A program made the translations under genes and the position numbers. A DNA stretch of 64,000 bases, taken from Pelobates cultripes (Eukaryota; Chordata; Amphibia; Anura; Pelobatidae). This document shows, piece after piece, positions 41,651 through 52,561 of the stretch (positions within the stretch are counted from its first letter, which is position 1; each line of letters starts with the position of its first letter). The stretch is from positions 122,555,641 through 122,619,640 of the forward strand of contig OW240915.1 in NCBI GenBank assembly GCA_933207985.1. The letters run 5' to 3'. The notes beneath the pieces are model-generated. The model was not told the DNA's origin. It worked only from the letters and a program-made list of their open reading frames with translations, and searched no databases.

Positions 41651-42863
41651 TGTGACGAGAGCAATCTCGCCACATTGCATTGGAGAAGCCTGGTTGCTCG
41701 CCTGCTGCCTTTGGACTATGGCCCCATGTTAAAAGACATATTTTTCCCTGCAGAAAAGACTTATTCGTGCTTTTCTGCCCGGTGTTCGGTAGATGCAATC
41801 TACCGAACAACCGCACGAATGACTAGACCACCTGGGAGCTGGAGTGTGCCAGCAATTAGCCTCCCAGAAGCTGCGGTTAACGGCAGCTTAATTGACGAAT
41901 ACTGGGTGGCCGCCATTCGTATCACGAACACGAGGTCGCAGCCATTTTAAACACGCAAACGCACAGCGGTGTTCGATGCCTAACTCATGGAACTAAAAAC
42001 GGACACAGATGGCGCGAACACTGCTGAAGCCGCCGACCTCCCTTCTTGTTCGGCGGGAGTGCACAAACGGCTCGGTGTTCGGTAGTTTTACCTGACTGTA
42101 TTATACCCCAGATAGGAATCCCATGGAGCTCATTCGTATGAGAACTATCTTTGTAAAGACTTTGGCTCCATGGCGATTGAACTGTATTCGTGTGGTCTGA
42201 GCGCCACTCGCTTAATAATGTGCGCTCAGACCTGAGCTATCTGGGGACATGTTAAATGTATAGTTTTAATGTAATGTGTCTTACATAGTGTATTTTAATA
42301 ATAATTCTTGTGTTAGTATCCCCACGTGCATAATGGCGATTTGCCTTTGTCCTGGGAGATAATTGAATTACTTCTCAATTATCTCCAGGGCAGAGGGGAG
42401 GAAGCCATGATGCATTGTGGGAATACAATGTGACTGTGTGTCCTATTTGGCTACTTGTCTGTCCCTTGTCACAGTCTCCCATTTGGTCCCCTAGGGGAGT
42501 GTCCACCAGGTGGAAGACCTGCATAAATACTGGGCAGGTAGCCCTCTTTAAACAGACCACTGCTTGACCCTCAACACGGAGCCTTGTCTCGTCTTTGTGG
42601 GGATTTACTGTATTCTGATAGAGACTGATTGCTAGGAGTGTAAGCCGCTTGGATGCTTTTCCTATTCGTCTGCTAGCAGCGATTCGTATGGTTCCAGTTC
42701 GTGAGTTTGGAGTGTTACAGTGTATGCCGTTCGGGAGTTTGGAGCATTCCCTTACATGCGGTTCATGTGTTTGGGTGTTCTACAGTAGCTGTGCCTTCAT
42801 CTCTGAAAGGGGACGATCGCCTAAATGGTTTTAACCCCTTGTGTGCTGAAACGGTCCGTTACA
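41651..42863 (+). mobile_element. Solo LTR in the DIRS-like element; CACTT duplications
   Basis: TGTGACGAGAGC to GGTCCGTTACA, flanked by CACTT at 41646-41650 and 42864-42868. 1213 bp. Closely related to the LTR at 6838-7941, and carries TTGACCCTCAACACGGAGC near 42563. A clean solo LTR. Confidence 0.92.
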
Positions 42864-44018
42864 CACTTAGGATACGGCTAGTTTTGACCACACTCTTGCC
42901 TGCATAATAAATTTATTCTCGGATGAGACAACTCAGCGGGTAGGTCATGAGTGAACGAAAGGACCCTACTCGGTTCTATTACGGAATTGGTGGTGGACTT
43001 AGGCGCATTCCTTGAGGTTGGAGATTTGCTTGCAAGGCCACATCCCCTGGTGACCCTGGCATGATAGGAGGAGCCACCTTCCTTATCAAGAGTCGAGACA
43101 TGGTGGTAGTTTCTTCTCGCGGCCCTAAGTCTGCAAATGACCTTGGGCATTTTACACCTACAGGAAAATGGCGAATAGGTCAGCTTGGCAGCTCATGGAC
43201 CGGCTGCTAGGAAACAGGTCCGGATTTGGGATGCTTCATTAGCTGGCATCTTCATTGATCCGTCTACTGTCACTTCTCGCAGTTGGAAGGTCCATTTAGG
43301 ATTGCTCTAATATCTCATGGAATAGGTACCAGTGAAACAAACAGCGTTGGATTTGTTGGCTGTGCGTTAAAACAGCAAATACGAAGCCTTCTGTCATGTT
43401 ATAAAATTGTAAATTATGCTAGCTTTAGTGTACCTATAATCTTTTATTAATGACAGGAGGCGAGTATTTCCCGCCCATTCTTATCCCTCCCTTGTTTAAT
43501 TTTATAGTTTGAGTTCATCAGGTATGTATGCAACTCTGCTTGTTGTCTCTGCTACCGGTCACTTGTTCTTATGTCTGTTTTTCATAAGTCTGGTTGGGAT
43601 CTATGCAGGTTACGGTAATTTTGGTTGCTACATTGGGTACCTACATGTTTGTCCAGGTTACATTTCATTGGCTAACCAACCTGTTCGATTCTGTTTTTTT
43701 TTTTTTCTTGTTTCAGTTTACAGTTCATCAACACTATCTGGTTTGGCAGTTCTTCTCGGATGGTGGACATTGTCGTATTCATTATATCTAGGACTTTGTT
43801 TCTTCCCCATTATATTTTCTGCCTTTTGTTCTGTTTTGTCGCAGCTTGAAAGAGGAAATGATGCATGGGGAGGGGAGTTTAATAGTACCTAACTTTTTTC
43901 TGATTGGTTGTTTTTCTGTGCTGCTGTGGAGTTCTAGTAAAGAGAGACTTAAGTAAATACGAAGCCTCCTGTCATTAATAAAATTAAGATTATAGGTACA
44001 CTAAAGCAAGCATAATCT

Positions 44019-44371
44019 ACAATTCTTTCCTAATCTGTCCCTCAGCATCCTTTCCCTACACTAATAAGAGTTCATGTGACGTGCGGCGCTACGCGACTCC
44101 AGCTTATATATAGAGCCTGGATCACATGCTGCACTGGCCAGTCACAGCCATGCCATTAGTAGGCATGGCTGTGATGGCTTCTAAGGGCACACAAGTCAAA
44201 CGCTTGTTGATTGGCTGCCCTGCAGCCTTTGAAAATGCGCCATTAAATCGCCGAACACCGAACTCCAACCTGAACATACAGAGAAATGTCCGTGTTCGGG
44301 TCCAGGGTCCAAAAAACATAATGTTCGGTACGAACCCAAACTTTGCGGTTTGGGTTCGCTCAACTCTAGTA
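44019..44371. mobile_element. MITE-like repeat ending in GGTTCGCTCAACTCTAG
   Basis: Contains GTTCGGGTCC, GTTCGGTACGAACCC and GTTTGGGTTCGCTCAACTCTAG at its right end, a motif set I associate with a common amphibian repeat of low-copy coding content. A TATA-like TTATATATAGAG lies near 44104. Left edge not defined. Confidence 0.45.
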
Positions 44372-44695
44372 ATGACATATCATGTGACACTTAGATTGCA
44401 CACAGGTGGACATCATTTCACTAATTATGTGACTTCTGGAGGTAACTGGTTGCACCAGAGCTTTTTATGGGCTTCATAAAAAAGGGGGTAAATACATATG
44501 CACATTCCAATTTTCTGTTTTCTATTTCTAAAAAATAGTTGTATGTATATATTTTTCTCATTTCACCTCACCAACTTAGACTATTGTGTTCTGACCCATC
44601 ACATAAAATTCAGATTAATAAAACATTGAATTTAAGGCTGTAATGTAACAAAATAGGTAAAAAGTCAAGGGGGTGAATACTTTTGCAAAGCACTG
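44372..44695 (+). mobile_element. Tc1-like element, 3' end remnant
   Basis: Ends with GGGGGTGAATACTTTTGCAA AGCACTG followed by TA, the typical terminal repeat of a Tc1-like family different from the one at 20863. The preceding ~300 bp are non-coding 3' sequence. The left end and transposase are missing. Confidence 0.7.
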
Positions 44696-44704
44696 TATCT
44701 TCAT

Positions 44705-45351
44705 GATGTACCTTGCCTGAGGGACTAGGCTTGGCTAGGGGTCTGACTTGGTTCACCGCCTCCCGGCCAAAGGATTCCTCAATAATGGGCAGGGAACGAA
44801 GTTTGGCCTTCTGTTGGTCTCCCTTCCTTCCTATCCTCTGACAGATATCGCACATCTGACAGTACTGTCTAATGCCCCGTGAGATACCTGACCGATATTT
44901 CATTCGGCTAACTCCTAAGTGTCCTGAAAGTGGGATGTCATGTGCTACTCTGAGCAGCTCTTGTCTGTACTTTTGCAGTACAAAAAGTTGCCTAATGGGG
45001 TCAGCTCGGACTCAGCCATTATTCTTTCAGACTCCCTGGTCTCACATATGCCTTTCCCCTTCTAACTCATCCTGACTAGAAACAACCCAACCTCTATATA
45101 TCTGAAATGTGGGGTTGTGGCTACTTCCCTCCCCAAATCAGAAGAGGTATCCCAGTGGTCAATCTCTGGGGCCTGGATTTCTATCCTCACCTGAGCCTCT
45201 TGAGGGGAGTAATGGTCCATGGTGCGGGCTTGTTGTCTGGTGGTAACCGAGTACATTTACGCTGTTTGGACTGGTCACCCAAAGGTGGAGGTGAGCCTGC
45301 CCATGTCATTTTCGAGTAGCACCTCGGCTGGTAAATGTTGCATTGATACCA
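44705..45351 (-). pseudogene. pol: Ty3/gypsy pol fragment (RNase H-integrase linker and integrase zinc domain)
   Basis: Read on the minus strand: PAEVLLENDMGRL-like sequence next to the LTR at 45352, TTRQQAR, then after breaks the integrase HHCC domain (VAHDIPLSGHLG and CQMCDICQR) followed by LPIIEESFGREAVN and PLAKPSPSGK. Several stops and frame changes. Integrase core is missing on the left. Confidence 0.75.
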
Positions 45352-46164
45352 TGTGACGAACTGAGCCTCGTCACATGTTCTTGAAGGGGCCTGTTTGCCA
45401 GCCTCCTGCATCAGGACTATGGGCGATGCAAAAAGGCTCATAAAAGCCCTTGTTGGTGCCCTTTTGCTTCTCTGTTCGGTAACATTGTCCCGTTTGACTA
45501 CCGGACAACTGCAGGGACCACCCGAGAGCTTGTTAACACCTATTAACATCTTGGAACGGTTCTCACCGCAGGGTTCTAATTGTTTCGTCTGGGTGGTCGC
45601 AATTCCTATGGACAACCACAAGGTGGTGGCCATTTTGTTCACATGAACACAGGCAGCGGTGTTTGGGCATGAATCTCATGGAACTAAAATCAGACACCAC
45701 TGGATTTCCATCATCGTCTGCGGTCGGTTCTATACAATTTAGAAGGGCACTGTTTGGTGATATCGTTCGTCTGGATTAGGGGAACAAGCTCCAGGATAAT
45801 AACATTGACTATGTTCCATAGTTTGTTCGTTTTCGAAACTACCGAACTAGACCGACCGCAAGCCCTTATTCTCTGGAACTGTTTTGGCAAATGGGAAAAT
45901 GCATACAATCGGTCAAAAATAAGACTTCCAGAAAATTCCTGAACCCCTGAACGAATCTTGGTAATTTTGGGATATGTTGGTCACCCAGATAAGGCTATCA
46001 GGGGATGTTACTTTTGTGGGGGTTTTGGTGTGTTTTAAGGTATTTTGGGGGGCTTTTAAAAATGTATGTTTTTTTCTGTGCTTGGATAAAATTGGATAAA
46101 ATTAGTACAGTTCCTGATCCAATTATCTCCCAGGCACAGAAGAGCGATTATCTGATTTTGTATG
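45352..46164 (+). mobile_element. LTR D, 5' part only
   Basis: Begins TGTGACGAACTGAGCCTCG inside the gypsy fragment and shows the U3-like features of the family, but runs into the left end of LTR E at 46165 before reaching R/U5. The remainder is lost. Confidence 0.6.
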
Positions 46165-47322
46165 TGTAACGTAGCTTCCTGTACCCCGGCTGGGTACCTC
46201 CGCTGACGGATGCTTCTAGTGCTCACCAAGGACTCGAAGCACTCCACCAGACACCATCAGCACCGCAGTCCCCACATCCAGCGTTACAGCTTGGCTGGGA
46301 ACTCGCCGTCCTCTACTCACCCTTGACCTACGACAAGGCTCCAGGTTCCAGTGGGTGAACCTCTCCTCCAAGGGAAAGTAGCAGGAACAAGCTCTAAAAA
46401 GATCTTAGTGATTATAATCCCTGGGGAATATAGTGATATAGCAATCCACAGGGCAGATGCAGCCTTTCCCCCCACACATGAGACAAGGCTCTATGTTGAG
46501 GGTAAAACAGGAATTCAGCAGATCTGAGGGTTTAGAGACCTAAGGTAACCCTGGAGGAGCTGCAGAGTTCCACAGCAGAGACTGGAGTATCTGTACATAG
46601 GACGACAATTAGCTGTTCGGTCCATAGAGTTGGGCTTTATGGCAGAGTGGCCAGAAGAAAGCCATTACTTTCAGCAAAAAACAAAATGGCACGTTTTGAG
46701 TTTGCGAAAAGGCATGTGGGAGACTCCCAAAATGTATGGAGGAAGGTGCTCTGGTCTGATGAGACTAAAATTTAACTTTTCGGCCATCAAAGAAAACGCT
46801 ATGTCTGGCACAAACCCAACACATCACATCACCCAATGAACACCATCCCTACAGTGAAACATGGTGGTGGCAGCATTATGCTGTGGGGATGTTTTTCAGC
46901 AGCTTGGACTGAGAAACAGGTCAGAGTTAAGGGAAAGATGGATGGTGCTAAATACAGGGATATTCTTGAGCAAAACTCCATTAGCCACTTGATAGCAACA
47001 TACAATAAAATACATGAAAATATATAACTGTGCAGCTATTGCATAAAACAGGTACATTCAACATATCCCCAGATAGCTTAGATCTGAGCGCACATTATTA
47101 CTGAATGGCGCTCATATCACATACATACAATTCAATTGCCATGGAGCCAAAGTCTTTCACATAGTCTTTCCTTATACGAATGGAATAGCTATCTGGGGTA
47201 ACACTGCTCCAAAGTAGTTTAAGGGCCAGGAACAGCAATATAAAAATTGCCCAAATCAGTTCCTAGAAGGGCAATACATCCCAGGGCCATAGTTGCAGGG
47301 CAGGACGCTGGCAAACAGGCCC
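46165..47322 (-). mobile_element. LTR E, antisense, split by a Tc1-like piece
   Basis: Left end TGTAACGTAGCTTCC; GAGACAAGGCTCTATGTTGA near 46480 is the complement of the family R/U5 motif. Pieces are 46165-46529 and 46991-47322; the second has CCCCAGATAGCTTAGATCTG as in other copies. The right terminus is missing, replaced by a small MITE. Confidence 0.6.
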
Positions 47323-47615
47323 CTCCAAAAACCCTTAAGGACACATGACGTGTGACATGTCATGATTCCCTTTTATTCCAGAAGTTTGGTCCTTAAGGGG
47401 TTAAGGGGAAACATGTAAATGTGTTGGAATGGCCTAGTCAAAGCCCAGACCTCAATCCAATAGAAAATCTGTGGTCAGACTTAAAGATTGCTGTTCACAA
47501 GCGCAAACCATCCAACTCGAATGAACTGGAGCAAAGATTCCAGTGGTAAGATGTGGCAATAGAGACTTATCCAAAGCGACTTGGAGCTGTGATTGTCGCA
47601 AAAGGTGGCTCTACA
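46530..47615 (+). pseudogene. Tc1-like transposase remnant in two pieces
   Basis: 46530-46990 encodes in broken frames the DNA-binding and first catalytic part (TLEELQSST-like, [18 protein letters not shown]). 47403-47615 encodes [17 protein letters not shown], the third catalytic block, and ends in the gap. LTR E sequence and a MITE separate the two, so the order is mixed and the second catalytic Asp block is absent. Confidence 0.7.
47323..47402. mobile_element. ~80-bp TTAA-type MITE
   Basis: CCCTTAAGGACACATGACGT at the left, GGTCCTTAAGGGGTTAA at the right: inverted ends like those at 29851 and 34241 with only about 45 bp between. Contains a CATGACGTGTGACATGTCATG palindrome-like core. Confidence 0.6.
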
Positions 47616-47715
47616 NNNNNNNNNNNNNNNNNNNNNNNNNNNNNNNNNNNNNNNNNNNNNNNNNNNNNNNNNNNNNNNNNNNNNNNNNNNNNNNNNNNNN
47701 NNNNNNNNNNNNNNN
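47616..47715. other. Assembly gap (100 N)
   Basis: Run of exactly 100 N, the usual length for a gap of unknown size. Confidence 1.
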
Positions 47716-48146
47716 GGCTGAAAAAACGACTAAGTCCCATCGCCGAATGGGACTTAGTCTCTGCAGCTGAAATAATTTCCCATTTACTGAACCAAATGGG
47801 AAATAGCAAGGCAGGCACAAAGGGTTTGCACCAGGTCTGGGGACACAGGGGACACAACAAGTCTGGGGACACGGCCTTAAAAGGGGCAGTGTCCCAATCT
47901 TCCTGATGTCCCAAAAAAGGTGTTTAAAGGGCCAGCACCAGTCACATAAAGAGTCCATAAGCCCCAATATGCCCACCGACAGTCTTAAAGGGCCATACAC
48001 ACCAAATAAAAGTGCATACATTTTCACAATCTCCCAGGGGCCACAGTCATGCGGGAGGAGGCTGGCAAGTAGGCTTCTCCACAACCCAGGGAAGCAGGGC
48101 AATATGCCATTTAAAGGGCCCGTTACAAATAGCAGTTTGTAACAAG
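47716..48146 (-). mobile_element. LTR-like remnant after the gap
   Basis: Phrases TTAAAGGGCCA, CAGGGGCCACAGTCATGCGG, GGAGGCTGGCAAGTAGGCTTCTCC match the right-hand parts of LTR A3 and B. A hairpin-like GACTAAGTCCCAT...ATGGGACTTAGTC opens it (47731-47757). Confidence 0.5.
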
Positions 48147-48475
48147 GTGTCAATCCATATCTGCCAAGTGACCCGATGTAGGGGACCAGTCCCTATTCTG
48201 CTCTGTGTCAGTGTGTATCAGGGATCCTTAGGACAGGTGTCAATCCATATCTGCCAAGTGACCCGATGTAGGGGGAACAGTCCCTATTCTGCTCTGTGTC
48301 AGTGTGTATCAGGGGATCCCTTAGGACAGGTGTCAATCCATATCTGCCAAGTGACCCTATGTAGGGGGACCAGTCTCTATTCTGCTCTGTGTCCGTGTGC
48401 ATCAGGGGCTCTGAGGACAGGTGTCAATCCATATGTCAAGGTGTCAATATGTCATATGTCAGGTGTCAATCCATA
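48147..48475 (+). repeat. Minisatellite, ~90-bp units
   Basis: Three full units from GGTGTCAATCCATATCTGCC to TCAGGG and shorter partial ones. It makes a spurious open frame. Confidence 0.9.
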
Positions 48476-48785
48476 TTGATTGTGATTTAGGAATGTTAGG
48501 TGATTTCTGCCCTTTATGGATTAAAACCAGACTCTGTATCAACTGTGTAATTTTCCATGGGAGTTTTGCCATGGATCCCCCTCCGGCATGCCACAGTCCA
48601 GGTGTTAGTCCCCTTGAAACAACTTTTCCATCCCTATTGTGGCCAGAAAGAGTCCCTGTGTGTTTTAAAATTCGCCTCCCCATTGAAGTCAATGGCGTTT
48701 CGGGCGGTTCGCCGGTTCGCGAACATTTGCGGAAGTTCGCGTTCGCCGTTCGCGAACCGAAAATTTCGGGTTCGCGACATCACTA
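48476..48785 (+). mobile_element. MITE-like repeat with GTTCGCGAACC core
   Basis: Contains CCATTGAAGTCAATGGCG (a near-palindrome), GTTCGCGAAC twice and ends GGGTTCGCGACATCACTA. I associate this with a common frog repeat; its right end is joined to an LTR fragment. Confidence 0.45.
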
Positions 48786-49347
48786 TTGGTCACAAAGGAC
48801 TACGATCTATCTTTTGACCCACTGGACCAATTTGTATGATTTTGACATGTGTTTGTTTTTGGAGTATGCTGATTATGTGAATGTGATGCATACTTTTCAA
48901 GTTATGAATAATGTGGAAAAATTGTATTTCTCTGCTTGTTATAATTACATTACCCACTGTGTAAGGTAATTGAATCACAGGCAGAGGGGAGGATTTTGTG
49001 TGGGAGTGTCTGAGTGTATTGTATGTGTTTATTGGTTGTGTTCCAAAACCCTGTGGGTGGTACTAATGTGTATATAAGAACAATAAACCCACAGCTCTGA
49101 CTGTTCACTGCTTGACCCTCAACACAGAGCCTTGTCTCGTTCTTGGGGGGATTTATTGTATGCTGTTCCAGTTTGACTGCTAAGAGTGTAAACCTATTCG
49201 TATGGTTTTTCCTATTTGGCTGTTTACGGCATTCATATGGTTTCCTGTTCGGCGGATTGGTGTTCTGAAGTAGCTGTGTCTGAGTCTCTGGAAGGGAAGA
49301 TCTACTAAACGGTGGTTTAACCCTTTTATGCCTTGGGGTGCCGTGAC
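48786..49347 (+). mobile_element. LTR 3' part
   Basis: Begins GGTCACAAAGGACTACGATC, equal to about 7328 in the LTR at 6838-7941, has AATAAA (49082), TTGACCCTCAACACAGAGCC and ends GGGTGCCGTGACA. The first half is missing. Confidence 0.75.
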
Positions 49348-49815
49348 AGTCTGACCAGGCAGGCTTGTGTGTTTTTCGTGGGGCTGAATCTCGTGTGTCC
49401 GCCATATTGGAGGCCCTCACACCCACCTTGCTTAGTGAGCTCACGGGCATGGTCAGAGGGTGCCGGGCACAAAGTCCTCCATCGGGCGGGGACTGGGATG
49501 CCCCCCACCGGTCCATAGCGGGGGGGAGGGAGTGTTCCAGTCTCGTGTGTGGCTTTGCGCAGCTGGCGGGAAAGCGGCCGCCTTTCTCCGCCGCCTCCTG
49601 CAGTAGGCCCCATGCTGTTGTTGCGTTGCCCGGTTACCCCGGGTGGCAAGTTCGGTATCACTGGGTTTGGGCTGATCCTCCCTGTCCAGTGGTCCTATTT
49701 GCCGAAGGTTAGAGGCACTTCAGCCCAATTTATTTGCCGTGTTTGTGCCCGCTGAGCACGAGATCTTGCAGAGCACGTCTTCCCTGCTTGCTGGTTCGGG
49801 TCCGCACCCCCACCT
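49348..49815. other. GC-rich unassigned block
   Basis: About 470 bp with CpGs and stretches such as CCGGTTACCCCGGGTGGC. No coding frame that I can assign. It may be the 5' leader of a LINE or a GC-rich insert. Confidence 0.3.
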
Positions 49816-50185
49816 GTGCACCAACACATGTTATATATCGTTTTTTAAAGGACAAAAAGGGCTTTAATCTGATGTGACATATACATATATAAATTCTTAT
49901 TTATTATAAAAAAATGCCAAAAAATTAAAACAATAGTTTTTTTCACAGTTTAGACAATAATAACGTGTGTATAATAAGTGCAGCTTAAGGAAAGTAATTA
50001 AAAAAATATTCAATTAGTTATTCTTATTTTCAGAGTACATAATATGTCTAGAATTCCAGCTTATTTTGAGTTACAGGTCACAAAATACAAGGAGTAAAAT
50101 AAAATTTTAATGTGGAGCTTTTAGAACTTAATAATAATAGCCATCACAGAAAGCAAAATTGCCGCACCAATCCGAGACGCGGACG
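49816..50185. mobile_element. TTAA-type element fragment
   Basis: CACCAACACATGTTATATAT, AAAAAGGGCTTTAATCTGATG and following match 7979-8300, so it is a left part of the same family. Truncated by PLE3 at about 50186. Confidence 0.6.
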
Positions 50186-52188
50186 TGCATACCTAGCTCG
50201 CGCCAAAATCAGAAGCAACCTGTGTAGCTTGGGGGTCCGTCTGACTCCTCCTTTTTGGACTGCCCCTGGGCGTTTATTATGGGCGGACCCTTCTCCATGT
50301 TAGGAGCCAGCTTTTGTGAATGGGATTTTCGTCCATCCTAAGTGCCGCCCATTTGGGCGTTTCTATGGGCGGACCTATCCTTTGTAGAACGGATACATGT
50401 AGCATATGCCCTGTATATATATTACCTCTCAGATATTGACCTACTGGGATGCCCCTTTTTTAAGGGAGTGGGATGATAGCTTTCCCATCTAAGCATATTA
50501 TTTGTTGATGTGGGTTTTCGGTATAGAGTATTTAGGAGTTCGTCCAGCCTATGTATCCAACTCATGGGCATATTGATGGGCGAATCTGAAACTCCTTGTA
50601 GAAGGAATGCTAATAATAACCCCTGTATCTAGCAGATTCTATTCCCATATAGTTCCAATACCAAGAGTGGACACATCTAAATGTGTTAACGTAATGAATT
50701 AATGTTGCTTTCTGAAGTGGAAATCACCAGAGAACAGCAGGAAACAGGGAAACTATCTTGGTCATTCCACATGGTTATTAGTAGTGTATAATGTTCATTC
50801 ACTTAATTATTTTATTGTGTTACACTGCTCTTAAAGGAGTATAACCCCCTGGTACGTTATCTGTTACACAAAACAGCCAAACAGTGCCACCTATATACTC
50901 TTGGTGTTCAGTACAGGAACACCCTGGGGTGCTAGTTGGCATGATGTCTTCCAATATACTCTCAGTGCATTAAATAATTACAGTATTCATCTATGATGCT
51001 AAGCACCATAATTTAATCCATGTTCATTGTTAACAATATCACTACACTTAACATGAGTCACAAACTGACCCTATAGTTGCTAATGTTCTCTTTAAAAGTA
51101 TATGTAACATATATTCATAAGGGATATGAAGGATTGTGTTTGAATATCAAAGTCAGTACCTTTATGCTTGATCCCTATATTATTTATTCATTGGTGTTTT
51201 CAAAATTAAAGATAATAATAATAAATGCAAAAATGGATCAATAAATGGAGTAAATGTAAAGCCCTCATTTAGTCCCTTGGGTGATAGGGTATCAAATTTA
51301 TGGATTCAGTATCATTCCCTTCTTTTGATATCTGACATGCCTAGCGACTGGAGTGTCTCTATTGGAAGTCACCGAATGGATATGTTCCATTATACGTCTC
51401 TTAAAAGGGCGTATGGTCTTGCCCACGTATTTTATGCCGCACTTGCATGTCAGCAGATAGATCACACCTGAGGTATTACAGTTAAAAAACTGTTTTATAG
51501 GAATTTTAATGGTGTCAGTGGAGTCTGTAAGTATTTTGGATCCTTTAGCAATGAAGCAACATGCCAAAATCTCCCACATTGATATGTGCCATGTACTGTG
51601 ATCCAACTGTTTTTTATTGTTTTCTTAGATGTAGATAAATGGCTGGGTACTAGCATCTCCTTGATATTTCTGCCCCTTCTAGCTGTAATAGACACTTTAG
51701 GTGAAATGGTGTCACTCAGGTGTGGGTCCTGTGTCAAGAGTGGCCAGAATCGCCCCAATACTTTTTTGGCTTCCTCACAGCCTGCATCGCAATTTGCTAT
51801 GCATCGAATCTGCTTGTTAGGTTCCTGTTTAGTCTCATTTTGTAGTAGGGCATCTGCTAGGATAGCCTCTTTCTCTGAATCTCTGCCTTAGCTCAGTGGC
51901 CTTACATTTGAAATCATCAAGAGATGAACAGTTTCTTCTTAATCTCAGATATTGACCTACTGGATGCCCCTTTTTTAAGGGGGTGGGATGATAGCTTTCC
52001 CATCTAAGCATATTATTTGTTGACGTGGGTTTTCGGTATAGAGTAGTTTTAACCTCCAAACTCTCGGTTATCATGAGTGTACAGTCCAGGAAATTAAGTG
52101 CTTGGTCACCAAATTCCATTGTGAATTTAAGATTAAGATTGTTCTCATTTAGTGCTCCTACAAAATCTTCAAAATATTCCCTGGTACC
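50186..52188 (-). mobile_element. PLE3 left arm (Penelope-like, antisense)
   Basis: 3' end at the left (TGCATACCTAGCTCGCGCC) and coding part at the right. The matching inverted arm is 54013-55607. It carries an internal copy of 51940-52046 at about 50423-50531 within its 3' non-coding part. Confidence 0.8.
51235..52188 (-). pseudogene. PLE3 left arm: RT thumb and GIY-YIG endonuclease, broken
   Basis: Right to left: ALNFLDCTLMITE, LYRKPTSTNNMLRWESYHP, YLRLRRNCSSLDDF and LRQRFRERGYP (conserved thumb of PLE reverse transcriptases), then after frame breaks KTIKNSW and the GIY-YIG domain VIYLLTCKCGIKYVGKT with IRPFKRRIMEHI (51298-51606). The YIDD core is missing. Confidence 0.8.
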
Positions 52189-52561
52189 CAGGGCCGGCGC
52201 TACCTGTAAGGCGGACTAGGCAGCCGCCTAGGGCGCCCCTTGGGAAGGGGCGCCGCCAGGAGCGCCGGCCCCCCTCATGCTGCAGCCGCCCGAACGCTCT
52301 GTAGTGAGCCTCAGGCGGCTGCAGCTTTTCCCAGGCGGTGCGTCCATGAGGGCGGACCGCACCGCCCGGGCGCAGCCTGAGGAGAGGGGCTGACAGGAGG
52401 GGCTGACACTCCCTCTGTAGTAGCGTGGCCGAGCCCAGTATAGTCGGCGGGTACAGGGAGCAGCTGTCTGCTCAGTGTTCACTTCCTGTTAGTCCGGCCG
52501 GGTACAGGAAACAAAAGCTCCCTGTACCCGCGGACTATACTGGGCTCGGCCACGCTACAAC

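Larger units (their letters stand above)
39411..44018 (+). mobile_element. DIRS-like retroelement with inverted terminal repeats, internally degraded
   Basis: The left terminal block (39411-39550: TGACAGGAGGCTTCGTATTT... GTGCATCATTTCCTCTT) recurs inverted at about 43845-43980. A third block at 43376-43465 joins the complement of the left edge (CGAAGCCTTCTGTCATGTTA) to the complement of the right edge (GCTTTAGTGTACCTATAATC), which is how DIRS internal complementary regions are built. No reverse transcriptase or tyrosine recombinase could be recognised; about 3.4 kb remains without the inserted LTR, so it is deleted or non-autonomous. Confidence 0.6.

Noticed and set aside
43509..43892. Hydrophobic 127-codon frame with several possible membrane segments
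   Set aside because: It lies between the internal complementary block and the right terminal repeat of the DIRS-like element, T-rich DNA that yields hydrophobic residues by chance.
48160..48420. Direct repeats with spacers, considered as CRISPR-like
   Set aside because: Units are contiguous 90-bp tandem copies without unique spacers, and the genome is eukaryotic.
48012..48479. 155-codon frame with repeated VSIHICQVT blocks
   Set aside because: It is read through a ~90-bp minisatellite; both strands are equally open because the unit length is near a multiple of three.
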